Origin: Epinephelus fuscoguttatus
Lineage: Eukaryota; Chordata; Actinopteri; Perciformes; Serranidae
Reading direction: 5' to 3'
DNA: 64,000 nucleotides
Assembly (NCBI RefSeq): GCF_011397635.1
Contig: NC_064769.1
Coordinates: forward strand, 13,843,207-13,907,206
The notes below the pieces were generated by a model. That model did no database searches and was not told the origin of the DNA. It saw nothing but the letters and a program-made list of their open reading frames with translations. Numbering within the stretch: position 1 is the first letter of the stretch; each line of letters opens with the position of its first letter. Positions 39,201 through 47,700 of this stretch are shown one piece after another. Made by a program: the position numbers and the translations under genes.

Positions 39201-40127
39201 TGAATCAATTATACATTTCAAGAGCCTTTTTGATTTTTACTGTGGGAATTAATCAACATGAAATCTTTTTTATTACTTTTATGGCAAAAACAAAATTTAT
39301 ATGCAACAAGATTCTGGTTCACACAATCTCCATCTCCCATCTCCATCTTGGGTCTGCACATCATGTGCTCCATGAACTTAGAATAATTTCTTCAGAATAT
39401 AGCAGAAATGAAAGTAATTTCATAAGGTCACAACGGCCTCACATTAAAACATGTATTAATGTTTTTAGATTTTTTTTTTTTTAGATATTTTTAGATCCTA
39501 TTTCTTATTCATTCATTCATCTTCTAACCGCTTCATCCTCTTGAGGGTCGCGGGGGGCCGGAGCCTATCCCAGCTACATCGGGCGAGAGGCGGGGTACAC
39601 CCTGGACAGGTCGCCAGACTATCGCAGGGCTGACACATAGAGACAAACAACCATTCACGCTCACATTCACGCCTACGGACAATTTAGAGTTATCAATTAA
39701 CTTAGTCCCCAATCTGCATGTCTTTGGACTGTGGGAGGAAGCCGGAGTGCCCGGAGAGAACCCACGCTGACACGGGGAGAACATGCAAACTCCACACAGA
39801 AGGGCTCCCACGCCCGGGATCGAACCGGCAACCCTCTTGCTGTGAGGCGAGAGTGCTAACCACCACACCACAGTGCCGCCCCCCTATTTCTTATGTTTCC
39901 GCAAAGTAAATACACTTGTGTCTTTATTTTGAGTATTCCCAGATTAAAACAAGTGCTCTCAGGTTCACGCTTTGACCTCTTCATGGTCACCGTGGTGATA
40001 AATTTAACTCTCAGGCTTCAAAGAGTCATAAGCACAATAAAAAAAAGTCATCAAAAAGAGACCTACCGCAAGCAAGAAGAGCAGCAAAGCTGAGCAGCTG
40101 CAGAAGCATTCTTTGTCTTCTGTCCAT
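17126..40127 (-). CDS. Large transmembrane lectin receptor: 12 CTLDs plus SUEL, F5/8C and LCCL domains (2180 aa, 50 exons)
   Basis: Probable cell-surface endocytic pattern or glycan receptor. Exons in transcript order: 40067-40127, 37964-38109, 37760-37872, 37491-37624, 36872-37095, 36652-36758, 36452-36570, 36203-36338, 34804-34886, 34568-34687, 34370-34471, 34126-34284, 33938-34020, 33051-33195, 32914-32958, 32637-32804, 30981-31100, 30756-30866, 30630-30662, 30361-30495, 30053-30199, 29779-29913, 28574-28731, 28321-28465, 28152-28206, 27970-28036, 27742-27875, 27608-27651, 27298-27471, 26412-26566, 26179-26292, 25938-26053, 25389-25543, 25097-25302, 24814-24991, 24488-24712, 22497-22666, 22332-22402, 22070-22170, 21833-21952, 20228-20365, 19986-20140, 19723-19822, 19386-19621, 19077-19260, 18707-18955, 18409-18591, 18193-18273, 17267-17424, 17126-17170 (TAA). 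All GT-AG; lengths total 6543 nt with no internal stop. One signal peptide and one transmembrane helix argue for a single gene. It is mannose-receptor-like but has no R-type or FN2 domain. Not a gene I can name. Confidence 0.88.
17630..17940 (+). mobile_element. 3' end of a Rex-type (Rex3/RTE-like) LINE, decayed
   Basis: Broken frames read GHLIRMPPGCLPLEV, RDYISYLAWERL and IPQEELESVAGERDD, the familiar C-terminal stretch of fish non-LTR reverse transcriptases. After a Pro-rich end comes AAGATGGATGGA, the start of a (GATG)n-type tail. The 5' part is absent and the frame has stops and a deletion, so this is a dead 5'-truncated copy. It is antisense to the host receptor gene, inside its intron. 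Confidence 0.75.
18409..18955 (-). other. Receptor CTLD12 (residues 1943-2086), EPN type
   Basis: Two exons. EKPPPTPAPGDGMC linker, YGRYCYF, IWIGLTRD, WTDR, EPN (2045-2047) with a long insertion after it, WND (2069-2071), FICR. Canonical mannose-type calcium ligands next to the membrane. Confidence 0.87.
19077..19621 (-). other. Receptor CTLD11 (residues 1803-1942), EPS variant
   Basis: Two exons. A Pro/Thr linker, then CPDGYISWYLNCYK, WIGLR, WTDG, EPS (1903-1905), WND (1925-1927), YICK. Ser for Asn in the third triplet position departs from the mannose consensus; weak or altered sugar binding is likely. Confidence 0.87.
19723..20365 (-). other. Receptor CTLD10 (residues about 1668-1802), EPN type
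   Basis: Three exons. GWMIFKNKCFMF, WIGLSD, WSDG, EPN (1762-1764), WND (1785-1787), FACSRKK. Canonical mannose-type site. The intron before it holds the 1.35-kb AT-rich minisatellite. Confidence 0.87.
20400..21750. repeat. AT-rich degenerate minisatellite in a receptor intron
   Basis: About 1.35 kb is built of variants of a short unit around AAAGTCATAGTATAGTATG and GTCATAAAAAT. Longer blocks recur: the stretch at about 20725-20860 comes back at about 21262-21400 with point changes and small indels, so there is a higher-order period of about 0.54 kb. It ends in A and T homopolymer runs. It lies in the intron between CTLD9 and CTLD10 and fills most of it. Confidence 0.9.
21833..22666 (-). other. 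Receptor CTLD9 (residues 1518 to about 1665), EPN type
   Basis: Four exons. CGTNPGWRKNNNICYYY, AWIGL, WAPGEPN (EPN 1614-1616), WND (1634-1636), YVCKK. Canonical mannose-type calcium site. The last exon ends with the first cysteine of CTLD10 (WVGHCPA). Confidence 0.87.
23076..24424. mobile_element. TTAA-flanked non-autonomous DNA element, 1.35 kb
   Basis: Both ends carry AGCTGGGGTAGGCA in inverse orientation. The left flank is TTAA; the right flank is TGAA, probably a mutated TTAA. No transposase frame was found. The middle (23431-23984) is a separate fold-back element inserted later. The whole sits in the intron between CTLD8 and CTLD9 of the receptor. A fragment at about 22960-23040 (GGTCCAGTGTAGGATTTAGG) just to the left is another old dispersed repeat. 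Confidence 0.65.
23431..23984. mobile_element. Nested fold-back MITE (AGCCTGATTTATGGTCCTGCG ends)
   Basis: The inverted ends AGCCTGATTTATGGTCCTGC are exact, and the arms continue imperfectly with CGTCGTAGG-type GC-rich blocks, unlike the AT-rich neighbourhood. The flanking triplets are TAA on the left and TGA on the right, so a 3-bp target duplication of Harbinger type is possible but not proven. Base composition shifts sharply at both borders. Confidence 0.75.
24488..24991 (-). other. Receptor CTLD8 core (residues about 1366-1517), EPN type
   Basis: Two exons plus the end of the preceding one. WIGL, WSDG, EPN (1461-1463), WWND (1484-1487) and WICM. A canonical mannose-type site. A Pro-rich linker (PPEPPPPLP) follows. 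The next intron is 1.8 kb and is mostly a 1.35-kb TTAA-flanked element. Confidence 0.87.
25097..26053 (-). other. Receptor CTLD7 (residues about 1218-1350), QPD with WDD
   Basis: Three exons. YGYACYW, WWIGL, QPD (1313-1315, split by an intron), WDD (1333-1335) and FVCEK. It is the only QPD domain in the C-terminal CTLD block. The last exon goes on through a Pro/Thr linker (PPTKPPTPPPV) into the first strand of CTLD8 (CTEGWTGQPHFRYCYK). Confidence 0.84.
25650..25807. mobile_element. Short TTAA-flanked fold-back MITE
   Basis: TTAA stands on both sides. The left arm AATTCACCCCACAAATGACC and the complementary right arm (AAATGATCTTTTGTATATCA read backwards) pair imperfectly. The left arm also resembles the right end of the 35458-36071 element, so both probably belong to one family. 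It lies in the intron between the first two CTLD7 exons. Confidence 0.6.
26179..27471 (-). other. Receptor CTLD6 (residues 1077 to about 1217), EPN type
   Basis: Three exons. GPDWYEFGDFCYKPF, WTGLND, EPN (1169-1171), WND (1190-1192), YICK. EPN with WND is the mannose/fucose/GlcNAc-type calcium site, as in CTLD4 of the mannose receptor. The last exon also carries the opening Cys-Pro of CTLD7, so the border between CTLD6 and CTLD7 is not at an intron. The 0.7-kb intron 26567-27297 holds two degraded dispersed repeats. Confidence 0.87.
26692..26990. repeat. Two adjoining decayed dispersed repeats in a receptor intron
   Basis: 26692-26780 (CAATTAGTTGATTAATCAAT) belongs to a palindromic fish repeat also seen at about 57866-58040. 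26855-26990 (GGTACTTTTAATACTTTAGG, ending CCTTCACCACTGGG) belongs to the TACTTTTACTTAAGT-type family also seen at 37127-37260 and 63820-63960. None of them codes. Confidence 0.55.
27608..28206 (-). other. Receptor LCCL domain (residues about 977-1076)
   Basis: Four small exons. CPAHC, then RVYGTSIY, NTCAAAIHAGVI, GGDCTLL and LYLGSTRNGITS follow the LCCL pattern known from Limulus factor C, cochlin and CRISPLD proteins. In those proteins it is tied to recognition of lipopolysaccharide or other microbial surfaces. The start (VTCGHKPNFNF) is less typical. Confidence 0.85.
28819..29627. mobile_element. TTAA-flanked fold-back MITE, 809 bp including a nested SINE
   Basis: TTAA is at 28815-28818 and 29628-29631. 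The ends AGGAATAAGCC and GGCGTATTCCT are imperfect inverses, and TCATTTTCATATTGAGA on the left pairs with TCTCAATATGAAAATGA on the right. A SINE (about 28926-29270) interrupts it. Both are in the F5/8C intron. Confidence 0.8.
28926..29270 (+). mobile_element. tRNA-derived SINE nested in a MITE
   Basis: The tRNA-like head has an A-box-like TAGCTCAGTCCATAGG (28933-28948) and a B box AGTTCGAGTCC (28984-28994). The body ends with GAATTTCCCCTC, GGGGGATTAATAAAGT and an A-rich tail, a LINE-derived type of 3' end common in fish SINEs. I could not fix target duplications. It is not a functional tRNA gene. Confidence 0.8.
30053..30495 (-). other. Receptor SUEL/rhamnose-binding lectin domain (residues 737-830)
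   Basis: Two exons. Eight cysteines (744, 753, 774, 784, 797, 803, 814, 827) match the usual eight of this domain. The hallmark motifs are all present: YGR (766-768), DPC (812-814) and KYL (819-821). In fish egg rhamnose-binding lectins and latrophilins this fold binds L-rhamnose/galactose or protein ligands. Finding it in the middle of a mannose-receptor-like chain is unusual. Confidence 0.88.
30630..30662 (-). other. Receptor Pro-rich mini-exon before the SUEL domain
   Basis: A 33-nt phase 1-1 exon encodes GNTPEPPPPHD. It bridges the first CTLD block and the SUEL lectin domain. It can be skipped without shifting the frame. Confidence 0.7.
30756..32804 (-). other. Receptor CTLD5 (residues 593-725), NPD triplet
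   Basis: Three exons separated by introns of about 1.5 kb and 0.1 kb. Landmarks: DFCYLF, the unusual LWMGG in place of WIGL, WEW, NPD (690-692), WND (709-711), YICKK. The NPD triplet, not EPN or QPD, makes its specificity unpredictable. The WND calcium ligands are intact. Confidence 0.85.
32914..32958 (-). other. Receptor Pro-rich linker exon between CTLD4 and CTLD5
   Basis: A 45-nt phase 1-1 exon encodes 15 residues (AKGQGPPPQPPTSGP). The acceptor has a strong polypyrimidine tract. The donor GTTAAC is weak, so the exon may be skipped, which would keep the frame. Confidence 0.7.
33051..34284 (-). other. Receptor CTLD4 (residues 449-577), QPD type
   Basis: Three exons. CDPGYLLYGDFCYQF starts the domain and WVGL follows. 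QPD is at residues 538-540, and LND (562-564) stands where WND is usual, keeping the Asn-Asp calcium ligands. It ends FICKK. Galactose-type binding is possible. The 33233-33741 hAT-like MITE lies in the second intron. The last donor (GTCTGA) is weak but keeps the frame. Confidence 0.83.
33233..33741. mobile_element. hAT-type MITE, 509 bp, with perfect 8-bp target duplication
   Basis: Inverted ends TAGGACCCTACAATACC match at both sides. ATCGTGAG occurs at 33225-33232 and again at 33742-33749, an exact 8-bp duplication as hAT transposases make. There is no coding frame. It lies in the CTLD4 intron 33196-33937. Confidence 0.9.
34370..36338 (-). other. Receptor CTLD3 (residues 302-448), degenerate calcium site
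   Basis: Four exons, with a 1.3-kb intron after the first that holds a fold-back MITE. ICPPGWRSFAGNCYW, IWIGL and YICE mark the fold. There is no EPN/QPD triplet (GWPRN lies at that place) and no WND (WET instead). The tail of the domain runs into a Pro/Thr-rich linker. Confidence 0.83.
35458..36071. mobile_element. Fold-back MITE, 614 bp, TTAC on both sides
   Basis: The left arm (AGAAATACTTAATCCAC, then AAACGACCATT) pairs with the right arm (AATGATCATTTTGTGGGCG, AAGTATTCCT). Internal blocks also mirror one another (TGATATAATTTTGCTG-like sequence around 35600 against TATAGTTTTGCTGTTG around 35897). The flanks are TTAC at 35454-35457 and 36072-36075. Located in the CTLD3 intron 34887-36202. 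Confidence 0.75.
36452..37095 (-). other. Receptor CTLD2 (residues 152-301), degenerate calcium site
   Basis: Three exons. The fold landmarks are present (GWSPYNSNCYK, LWIGL, YTW, and the final cysteine in MCK). The sugar triplet reads EPA, followed by GD, and the WND motif is replaced by WRS. The principal calcium/sugar site is therefore probably lost. It may serve as a spacer or bind protein. Confidence 0.85.
37127..37262. repeat. Dispersed fish repeat fragment (CAGTGGTGGAATGTAACTAAG type)
   Basis: The stretch begins ACAGTGGTGGAATGTAACTA and goes on with CATTTACTCAAGCACTGTAC and TTATACTACTTACTCTG. The same family shows at 26855-26990 and 63820-63960. It is non-coding and intronic. Confidence 0.6.
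37281..37417 (+). repeat. Polypurine tract rich in GAA/GCA, intronic
   Basis: About 137 bases are almost pure purine with scattered C on the plus strand, built from GAAGAA and GCAGAA units, right next to a dispersed repeat. One frame would give an all-acidic peptide and another an all-basic one, as expected of a microsatellite. It sits between CTLD1 and CTLD2 of the receptor, on the template-opposite strand. Confidence 0.8.
37491..38109 (-). other. Receptor CTLD1 (residues 21-151), QPD type
   Basis: Three exons. The domain begins CQCPQGW, has the WIGL core in exon 3, then QPD (residues 113-115) and WND (134-136), and ends with YICK. QPD with WND is the calcium-site pattern that in the C-type lectin family favours galactose or GalNAc over mannose. 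All cysteines expected for a long-form CTLD are present. Sugar preference is inferred from the triplet only. Confidence 0.88.
39509..39882 (-). mobile_element. tRNA-derived SINE with perfect 12-bp target duplication
   Basis: Read on the minus strand it starts GGGGCGGCACTGTGGTG, has A box TGGTTAGCACTC and B box GGTTCGATCCC, and ends with a GAATGAATGA tail. CCTATTTCTTAT is found at 39497-39508 and 39883-39894, an exact target-site duplication. It lies in receptor intron 1. The rest of that intron (38110-40066) shows only AT-rich sequence. Confidence 0.9.
40067..40127 (-). other. Receptor exon 1: start codon and signal peptide
   Basis: The ATG at 40125-40127 opens a 20-residue stretch: basic MDRRQR, then hydrophobic MLLQLLSFAALLAC, and a split Ala codon into CTLD1. 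This is a good type I signal peptide, so the mature protein would begin close to the first CTLD. Upstream the frame is not open with another ATG, which decides the start. A splice acceptor (CTGCTTTCAG) ending at 40306 suggests a 5' leader exon of about 40128-40305, with transcription starting further upstream. Confidence 0.85.
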
Positions 40128-43100
40128 TTTATTTTTGTGTTCACCTCTCAAGGTGTGTTTCTATGCATCCTAATAGCTTTGGGTTTATCTCCAAACTCCT
40201 CTGAGCCTTTCAGTGTGTGCGATATGCTCGAGTTCCCAATGTTAACACCTCTGAGCATCTTCTCTTCGGTTCTTCTCTTTTCAGCATCTGTGCAGGGTCC
40301 AAAGACTGAAAGCAGTAAAACACAGATGACACGCACTTGACCTTTTGACTCATTTGCTACATTATGACCTACAGTAGTTTGCTACCAAATAAAACTTAAA
40401 TGACTAAAAACAAAGTTGGATATTTTAATTTCATAGTGTGCAATACTATAGATACAATTTTAATGTAACTAACAATTAACAATAATACATACAAATTTTA
40501 ACAAATTGCCATATTTTCTGAAGGTTACGAATATTTCTTTTTAGATTTCAACAAAGTTTAATTAATTCTACGTGACTTGTTGTATGCATTTTAATGTAAA
40601 ATACTCTATGTTTACTTGTGACTATAAGTGTTACATTAATAAAATGTACTTACCTAATCAAGAGATTAAAATGCTTGCTTTTTCCATACACAATTTCATG
40701 TTTTGTGCTGAATAACAATGGTTTAAAAATGTCAGACAATCTGTGAGCTTTGTGCTTTAGGCTCCAAGACAGTACATAACGATAACACAAACACACAAGA
40801 GGTCATGCAAGTTGTCTCTGTAACATGAAAATGATCAAGGTATGTAAACAATTTGTAAAACAGAAGCTTCGGGAATCTTTAAAATCCTTAATGACACAGT
40901 AATTATAGGAATGTGCACATCACATTTGACACAGTGAAACCACAAAGTCCAGAGGACAGTTTATAACAAGCACATGTCAGCTGTCAATAAACTTTATACT
41001 CTGCCTCAAACTGTTACTTTTTAACTCGGTTTAATGGAACGTTACAAAACGATAAACGCAAATTTGATACAAAAATGTCATTTACCTTGCTCAGCAGACA
41101 CATCAGAGTCAGGAAACTCACAACGGCTACTTTTCAGAAGAGTGTAATTTTATAAATCTTCATTAAAAGAAAAAATACCGCATACCCAACAGAGCAGGTG
41201 TGTAGGAAAATGAACCAAACTCTGCCTTTTTGTAACAGAAGTGACAATTCATTTTATAAGAAGGATCATTACCACAAACTTGATTGCTAAAGTTTTTTTT
41301 GGACCCAGTTTACAGTCAATCTTGTTATGGAGGGCAAAATTTAATAGTGTTACAGGAAAAAATGAGGGAACCCACCGATAAACTTTACACAAAACTTTAT
41401 TATACCAATGCCATGTAAATAAAAGCATAAGATGGAAGCAGTCAGGAGGAGGAAGAACAACACAGAGTACAGTAAACTTTACAAAAGATTTACAAAAGAA
41501 TTTTCTGGCTTGTTTGCTAACAAAGCTGCTGACAAGTTTTATCTTCAGTTTTTGGTGTAAAAATTAGGTTGACAATATGCACTAAAATTAATATCCGCAG
41601 GACACACTGTGCGATAATATGTATATATTTAGTATAAACCATATATAGCATTTCTGTTTAAAAGTCATCACTCTGTCAGCCTGAAAAAAACAAACAAACA
41701 AAACTGTTGCCAGAAAGTATTACATTTAGATATGGCAGAGATAGGCATGAGTGTTAAATAAACATCTTCAAACTCATAACATGAATAACTCCATTTAGGA
41801 CAAAAATATACTCAGACTTCACACCTACTCTAGGAAAATAGTGCACAGCAATGGATTAGATAGAGTAGTAAAGGATATTAAGGAAATACCAAAGATACAC
41901 CTATTTATTATACAAAATGTCCATATATTAAAATATAACACAGCCATCTGCAGAGACAAACCTCAGCTGCATCTTATACACATCTGAAAGCACTCTGATT
42001 AGGATTTCTGACAGTCCAGCTATCGTCAAACACAAATCTTGAATCTGAATATCTGTCCCTGTCAGTCTGAACAGAACTCTATAAAATAATGTAAAACTGA
42101 AAAAGAACTGGAAACGTGCACCGTATTGCTCTGATCAGTCCTAGACTCTCAGGTACAGTATATAGCCATCAAACCTTTATTTATTCTGAGGTCGAGGTTA
42201 AAGTCCCCCTCCAGACACGTCTGTAAAAATACTCTACCATGATTACTACTTTGTTTAACATGGTTTTCCCTCATAAAAGCACATCTTCTCTTTCTCCCTC
42301 ATTGAAGAATTCTCAGTCTGTGGAGAGTGTGAAGATAGGTCTGGCTGTGCGAAGCTACTGCTAGGTTAACCGCTTGAAGAGCAGCATTCATCAAGACGGC
42401 TAACGTTAGCGTTAGAGGAAATGTCGGAGAGATTCAGCAGTACATGTTTCAGCCTCAGTCAGACCCAGACTCAGATGAGATGTCTGTCGTACACCAAACT
42501 CAGCCACTAGCAAACATTTTAGAATGGTCAGTGGAGTTAGCATCTTTTATTTATTTATGTTGTTAGCTTGTATATGGCAGTGGCTAACATAGGGTTAGTG
42601 GTCGTGAAACATACAATAATCTGCTACAATGTTACAGATTGTTCACATTGGTCCGGTTTAGATCTAAAAACTGCACACTCTACCATGTTTGCTGTCAAAA
42701 CCTTTACTATACTAACTCTGCTCTGTGTACTGATGAGTCCGCTCTGCACAGGAAGTCTGTTACCCTTTCAATATGTGTTGCATATTAGACAGCAACTGAC
42801 TTTCATACTAGTGACGTACCTAATCTACCTTGCCCAGGGTACGTTTGAAACTCAGATTTCCAGCACAGGAATGTGAAAACACCTCTCTAGTGAGAAACTT
42901 TGCACAGATACAAGTCAGTATAGTCACGGTCAGACATTTTAGGGGAGATTAACAGATGAAAAACATATTTTTAAGTGGAGGGGGACTTCAATGAAGCGAC
43001 TCAGGATTCAGCAGGTGGATTAAACAGATTTACACGTACACGCTTTCTAGACAGGGGACAAACTTTTTTGTGTTTGGCACTTGCAGCAGTTGAATTCCTT

Positions 43101-44028
43101 TGACCTGTCACGCCTTTCTCGGTGACTGATTTGTCCCAATCACCCTTCAATGATTGTTCAAACACAAATGATTACAGGCAGATCCCAGTTACAACTGCTG
43201 CAATACAATCCAGCTTGCTGCAGTCAAACTGCTATTAGAATAATTCTGAAACGCACCTTTCATAAGTCTAACTGCTTTAACGGATGCTTTCACCTCATCT
43301 GGCATTAGATCACAGGAGTCTTGGAAATGCATTTGACATCTTAACATCATATTTTAGACTGGCTGATGAAAATGTTAATGGTTTAACTGCACACGCTGCA
43401 CTGCAAACAATGTGTTAAATCCAGCATTATTTTTATTTTAAACTACTGATTTGTCACATCTCTGTGGCTAACAAAAATAACTGCAGAGCCAATGAGTAAA
43501 CCACAGCCAGTCTTTAAAAAGAAACCTTTGAAATGCATTCATACTGGCCTACTTTACAGTCCACATTGATAATGTGCAGTTAACCTAGTAGTTCTGAATC
43601 CAAACTTACCTCTCATTCTCGAGACGTTAGTATTAAATACTAGTAGGCTCGGCTACTATGTTCCCTTAAAAAATCAAAACTATGTAAAGGCAGTCAAACG
43701 GAAGAAAATACAGTACAAAATACTACATCACTGAATGCAAATAACACCAGCAGGAGTCAAGAAAAATGTCTCTAATGTATCTTTTGTCAGAAGACTTCAG
43801 ATTTGTCAGACGAGCACTTCAAGTCAGTCAAAACCTCCCTAATATTCCTCAATCACTATGTGCAAACTGAACACCAGCCTATGAGTGATTAAGGCTGATG
43901 TTCAGACAGTGGCGACAGCAATGAAGTTGCCGCGTCACTGTCTGTGTGCTTTGTGTCGTGTGCTTGTGCAGTGATTAGATCTGATGGTGACCTGGCAGTC
44001 AGTCACCTGGTAAAAAGTGGAGCGGTGG
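40128..44028. other. Interval between receptor 5' end and KLHL8 stop: leader, promoter and KLHL8 3' UTR
   Basis: 40128-40305 is a probable receptor 5' UTR exon, because a good acceptor precedes it on the minus strand. Beyond about 40.3 kb the receptor promoter must lie upstream; no clear TATA or CpG island is visible. The right part probably belongs to the KLHL8 3' UTR: minus-strand AATAAA motifs occur near 43430, 42545 and 41398. I see no conserved reading frame here. Confidence 0.4.
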
Positions 44029-44671
44029 TCACATGCAGTTGGCCACGTTGCTGGAGCCCTGGCCGACGTCCCTGATCTGGCTGACGTGAGATGAACAGAC
44101 AGCCACTCCAGCTCCGGCACGGCAGTGCGACACTGAACCCACCAGCTCCCATCTAAAAAGCAAACATGTAAGTCATGACAAAATAGTAATAAGAAGACAT
44201 ACCAACAGTTCTGATGCAGCAGTGTTTTGGGCATTTCCACCTTTATTAGACAAAGTAGAGGAAGACTCAAGAGAAAGGAATACAACATGCAACAAAGGTC
44301 CCAAGGCTAAAGTCGAATCTGGAATGTTGCAATAATGTGGCATGTGCTGTAAACACTTTGCTACTAATGTGCCCCATACAGCTGTATTTTTAAGTGTCTG
44401 TAAGGGTACCATTAAGTAAATGGTAAAATGGACTGACTTTATATCTAAGGCAGGTGCTGGACCAGTAAAAAACAGAAATAAACATGAGGGAGGGTCAACA
44501 CACTGTCGCTTCTGCAATATATCAGCACATCTAATAGTGACGTTTTGAGCTAATGCTCTTCTTCAGACTTGAGGGAGCTACAGTGTGTGGACCTTTCGTT
44601 GTGTTATTAATAGCATTTTTCTATTCATAGCGACCACTCAAAGTACTTTAACACAAGTGCAGTTTACCTGT

Positions 44672-44733
<62 letters not shown>

Positions 44734-47700
44734 TCATACACTGAAGGCCAGGGCCACCATGCAAGGTGCCACCTGCCCACCGAAACTAATAAACATTAAC
44801 AAGCACACACACACCAATAGCACAGTCATGCAGAGCATGGGGTTCAGTATCTTGCCCAGGGACATTTACTACAGACCTTCTGATTAGTAGACAACTGCTT
44901 TACCACCTGAGCTGCAGCCTCAAGTCTCATCCCGTTTTTATTTGAAGACTGCACAGCAATCTCTCACCTAAAATATGTGATTTGTGTCTGTAGTTCAGTT
45001 CCAATGTACAGTGTGCATATTCCAGGGTTTCTGTGATTTGTTTCTAAATAAGCGTTGTGTGGCAAATTTTTTCAAGTTGTTTGTGTTGCACTGGTCTTCC
45101 TCAGTCACTGTACTACCAAACTAGTACCAAATGCAGGTTGTTGTTAACCTCAGCTCATAAATATTTGTCAGAATACAGATCCCTGGTGCAGCTTAATACT
45201 GAACAAGTCCTCAAAAAGACTTATCCAATTAGCAACAACTCCACGCATGTTCTCCATAACTACTTTAAGCTAAAGCCATCCGAAACTGCATGTATGCAAA
45301 ACAAACAGGTTTTATTCCACAAGCAATCAGACTTGTAAACAGTCGCAGTAGGCGAGATGGTCATTTTGCATTGTATATAGATTGATAAATATCCCTTCAA
45401 GTGCACTTTGAGGAACAAATCAAGTATTTTAAACTGCAGTGACATACATTATTAGCATTAAGAGAAGCAGTTGCTTTACAATACCAAAGAGCGACAGAGT
45501 ATGGGAGATTCCTACGTTGAAAAAGGGCTGATAAATCATCCCAAACTCCACTTTAATACATTACAAACACATCACATCCAACAGCCCTTAATCCCGTCCT
45601 CCTCACCTGTTCATTCGAGGCTCAAAAGCCTCCACTGTGTTCAGGTAGATGTTCCCATTGTGACCCCCGACTGCAAACACTCTTCCCATTACAGTGGCAA
45701 CCCCGACTCCCCCACGCGGGGTAGTCAGCTCTGACACGTACTCCCAACGGTGCATTCTTGGGTCAAAGCGCTCTACAGAGCTCAGGGGTGAATTGTCATC
45801 AAAACCACCTTTAAGAAGGACGAGAGAGACAATTACTAAAAATTACTCTGTTGGTTTTGTGACAAAAGCTCTAGGGTCTAGGTTATGATGTTGCAGATGA
45901 AGGGTGCAAAAGATTTTTATATCTCCATACTAAGCCACGGCTACTAACCAGGCAAAATGCCACAACAGACATTTTAATGAACCTTGAATGACTCTTCAAA
46001 TACAAGTTGTACAATAAAAGTCTCACCCCCACACTCTGTAAATCAGTTACCAGATAGCTTTACAAAACATGAACTTTTGTCTTTCCTGATTCACGCATTT
46101 GTGTGTAAAATTGCAGGGTGTGTATCTCTGAGGCATGTGACCTGGGTGTATGAAACAAATTTCAGAGGAAGAGGAAAAAACACCAGGAAAACAATGACAA
46201 ACAGCGTCAATCAAGTCACTGCAGTACAGGAAAATGTGGACGAAATACATGTTGGAACTGATGTATATGCTTCTAACGAAATTATCATAATCAATAAAGT
46301 GATCAGATCCGAAGAGATGAATATTTCAAATGTTTGGAATCCAACTTAATTTATTCATTCCTCTCACCCACTACATAGAGGCAGCCATTGAGTTTGCTGA
46401 CTCCATTTCCAGCTCGCCGCTGGCCCATCTCGCTGACCTCAGTCCACTTGTTGAGATGTGGGTTAAACCGTTCCACGCTGGACAGTGAGGCCACACCATC
46501 GTTGCCTCCCACCGCATACACAAAACTCTGGCAAGGAGAGGGTATAAAGAAGTGAAGTCCAGGGCATATTTCAATCATCAGTCACAAGTGATTGGCTTTC
46601 TCTACAGCGGGGCATCAACAAATGGCGGAGCACGGTTCGGATGTGGACAGAATGATGTTTTCTGTTTATCTGTGACGAATTTCTGATGACTGGGGGAGAA
46701 AAATTAATAATATTTAAAGAGCATTGTTTTTTTTTTCAGACGGTCATGGCTATAGGCTGCAGGCACAGCTAATCCAGTTAATACAGCAATAGTTTCACTC
46801 ACTTGAGTCAATCAAATTGATAATTTACCGTGCTTACACGGTTCGCTATAGCAAGAAAAACTGCATAAGAGAGATGACAGCATGAAGGAGGGGTAGGCTA
46901 CAGGACATAAGGACATAGATTTGGATCATTGCTGAGAGGACATTTTAGTCACTGGACCTCTTTGGATTTTAATCTAGACCTCTGAGTCCTACCCCCAATG
47001 CCACAGATCCCACTCCTCCTCTGGGTGTGTTCATCGGCGCCACAGCACTCCAGCAGTCACTTTCAATGTCATAACGCTCCACATCGTTGAAGCAGGAGTT
47101 GTCATCCAGACCTCCAATGGCATAGATAGGACCACCAAGAGCCGCCAGGGCTATACCCCTCCTGGGAAACACATACACCCTTGCTCAAAGCAGTGCTTCT
47201 GCTATTTACCTAATACTCTAAGCACAGCAAATACACATGGTATAGTAAATGGTTCACTGGAAGAAATGTATGTTAAGGCATCAATCTGTCCTGTTCCTGA
47301 GCATGTAAGGGCTGAAAAAGCAACATTTCCTTTGATCTAAATTTAGGATTAATAAATCAACATCAGGGTTTTAAACACAAAGACTTGCAGCTATTGGAGT
47401 GTAACAGTATGAATGATTTTTAGGCTTTGTATATAATCATTACACTCCATATTTTAAATTACTTTGTCCATCTTAGTGGATTTGGCTGCCCAGATAATCA
47501 TACTGCCTCTTTTTTAATCATTTTAGTGCGTAAAAGGCACTGGGTTAGGATGGCCAAAATGGAGAGGAAAAGCAGCACTTTTTAATTAAGCCATCTTAAT
47601 GCAATAGCACCCTTTCCCAAAATGTAAGCCAATGGAGAAAAGTCCCATTCACATTCAGTTTACTGAGGTGTCTGTGTACCTCTTGGTGTTCATGGAGGCT

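Noticed and set aside
39780..39882. A tRNA gene on the minus strand
   Set aside because: This is the tRNA-like head of a SINE with a target duplication, not a free-standing tRNA.
17126..40127. A tandem array of several small lectin genes in place of one large receptor
   Set aside because: Only one signal peptide and one transmembrane exon were found, no internal stops or poly(A)-flanked ends break the series, and all 50 exons join in phase.
17126..40127. Orthology to MRC1 or MRC2
   Set aside because: No R-type (ricin-like) lectin or FN2 exon lies between the signal peptide and CTLD1, the CTLD number is 12, and SUEL, F5/8C and LCCL domains are not part of those proteins.
40148..40336. Minus-strand 62-codon frame starting MRVICVLLLSVFGPC, signal-peptide-like, just upstream of the receptor
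   Set aside because: It ends in a stop before the receptor ATG, is in another frame, and its first part would lie upstream of a good splice acceptor (ending at 40306), so it is probably intron plus leader and not a protein.
42568..42876. Plus-strand 102-codon frame with a secretory look
   Set aside because: It is in the probable KLHL8 3' UTR region on the opposite strand, with no splice or domain support.
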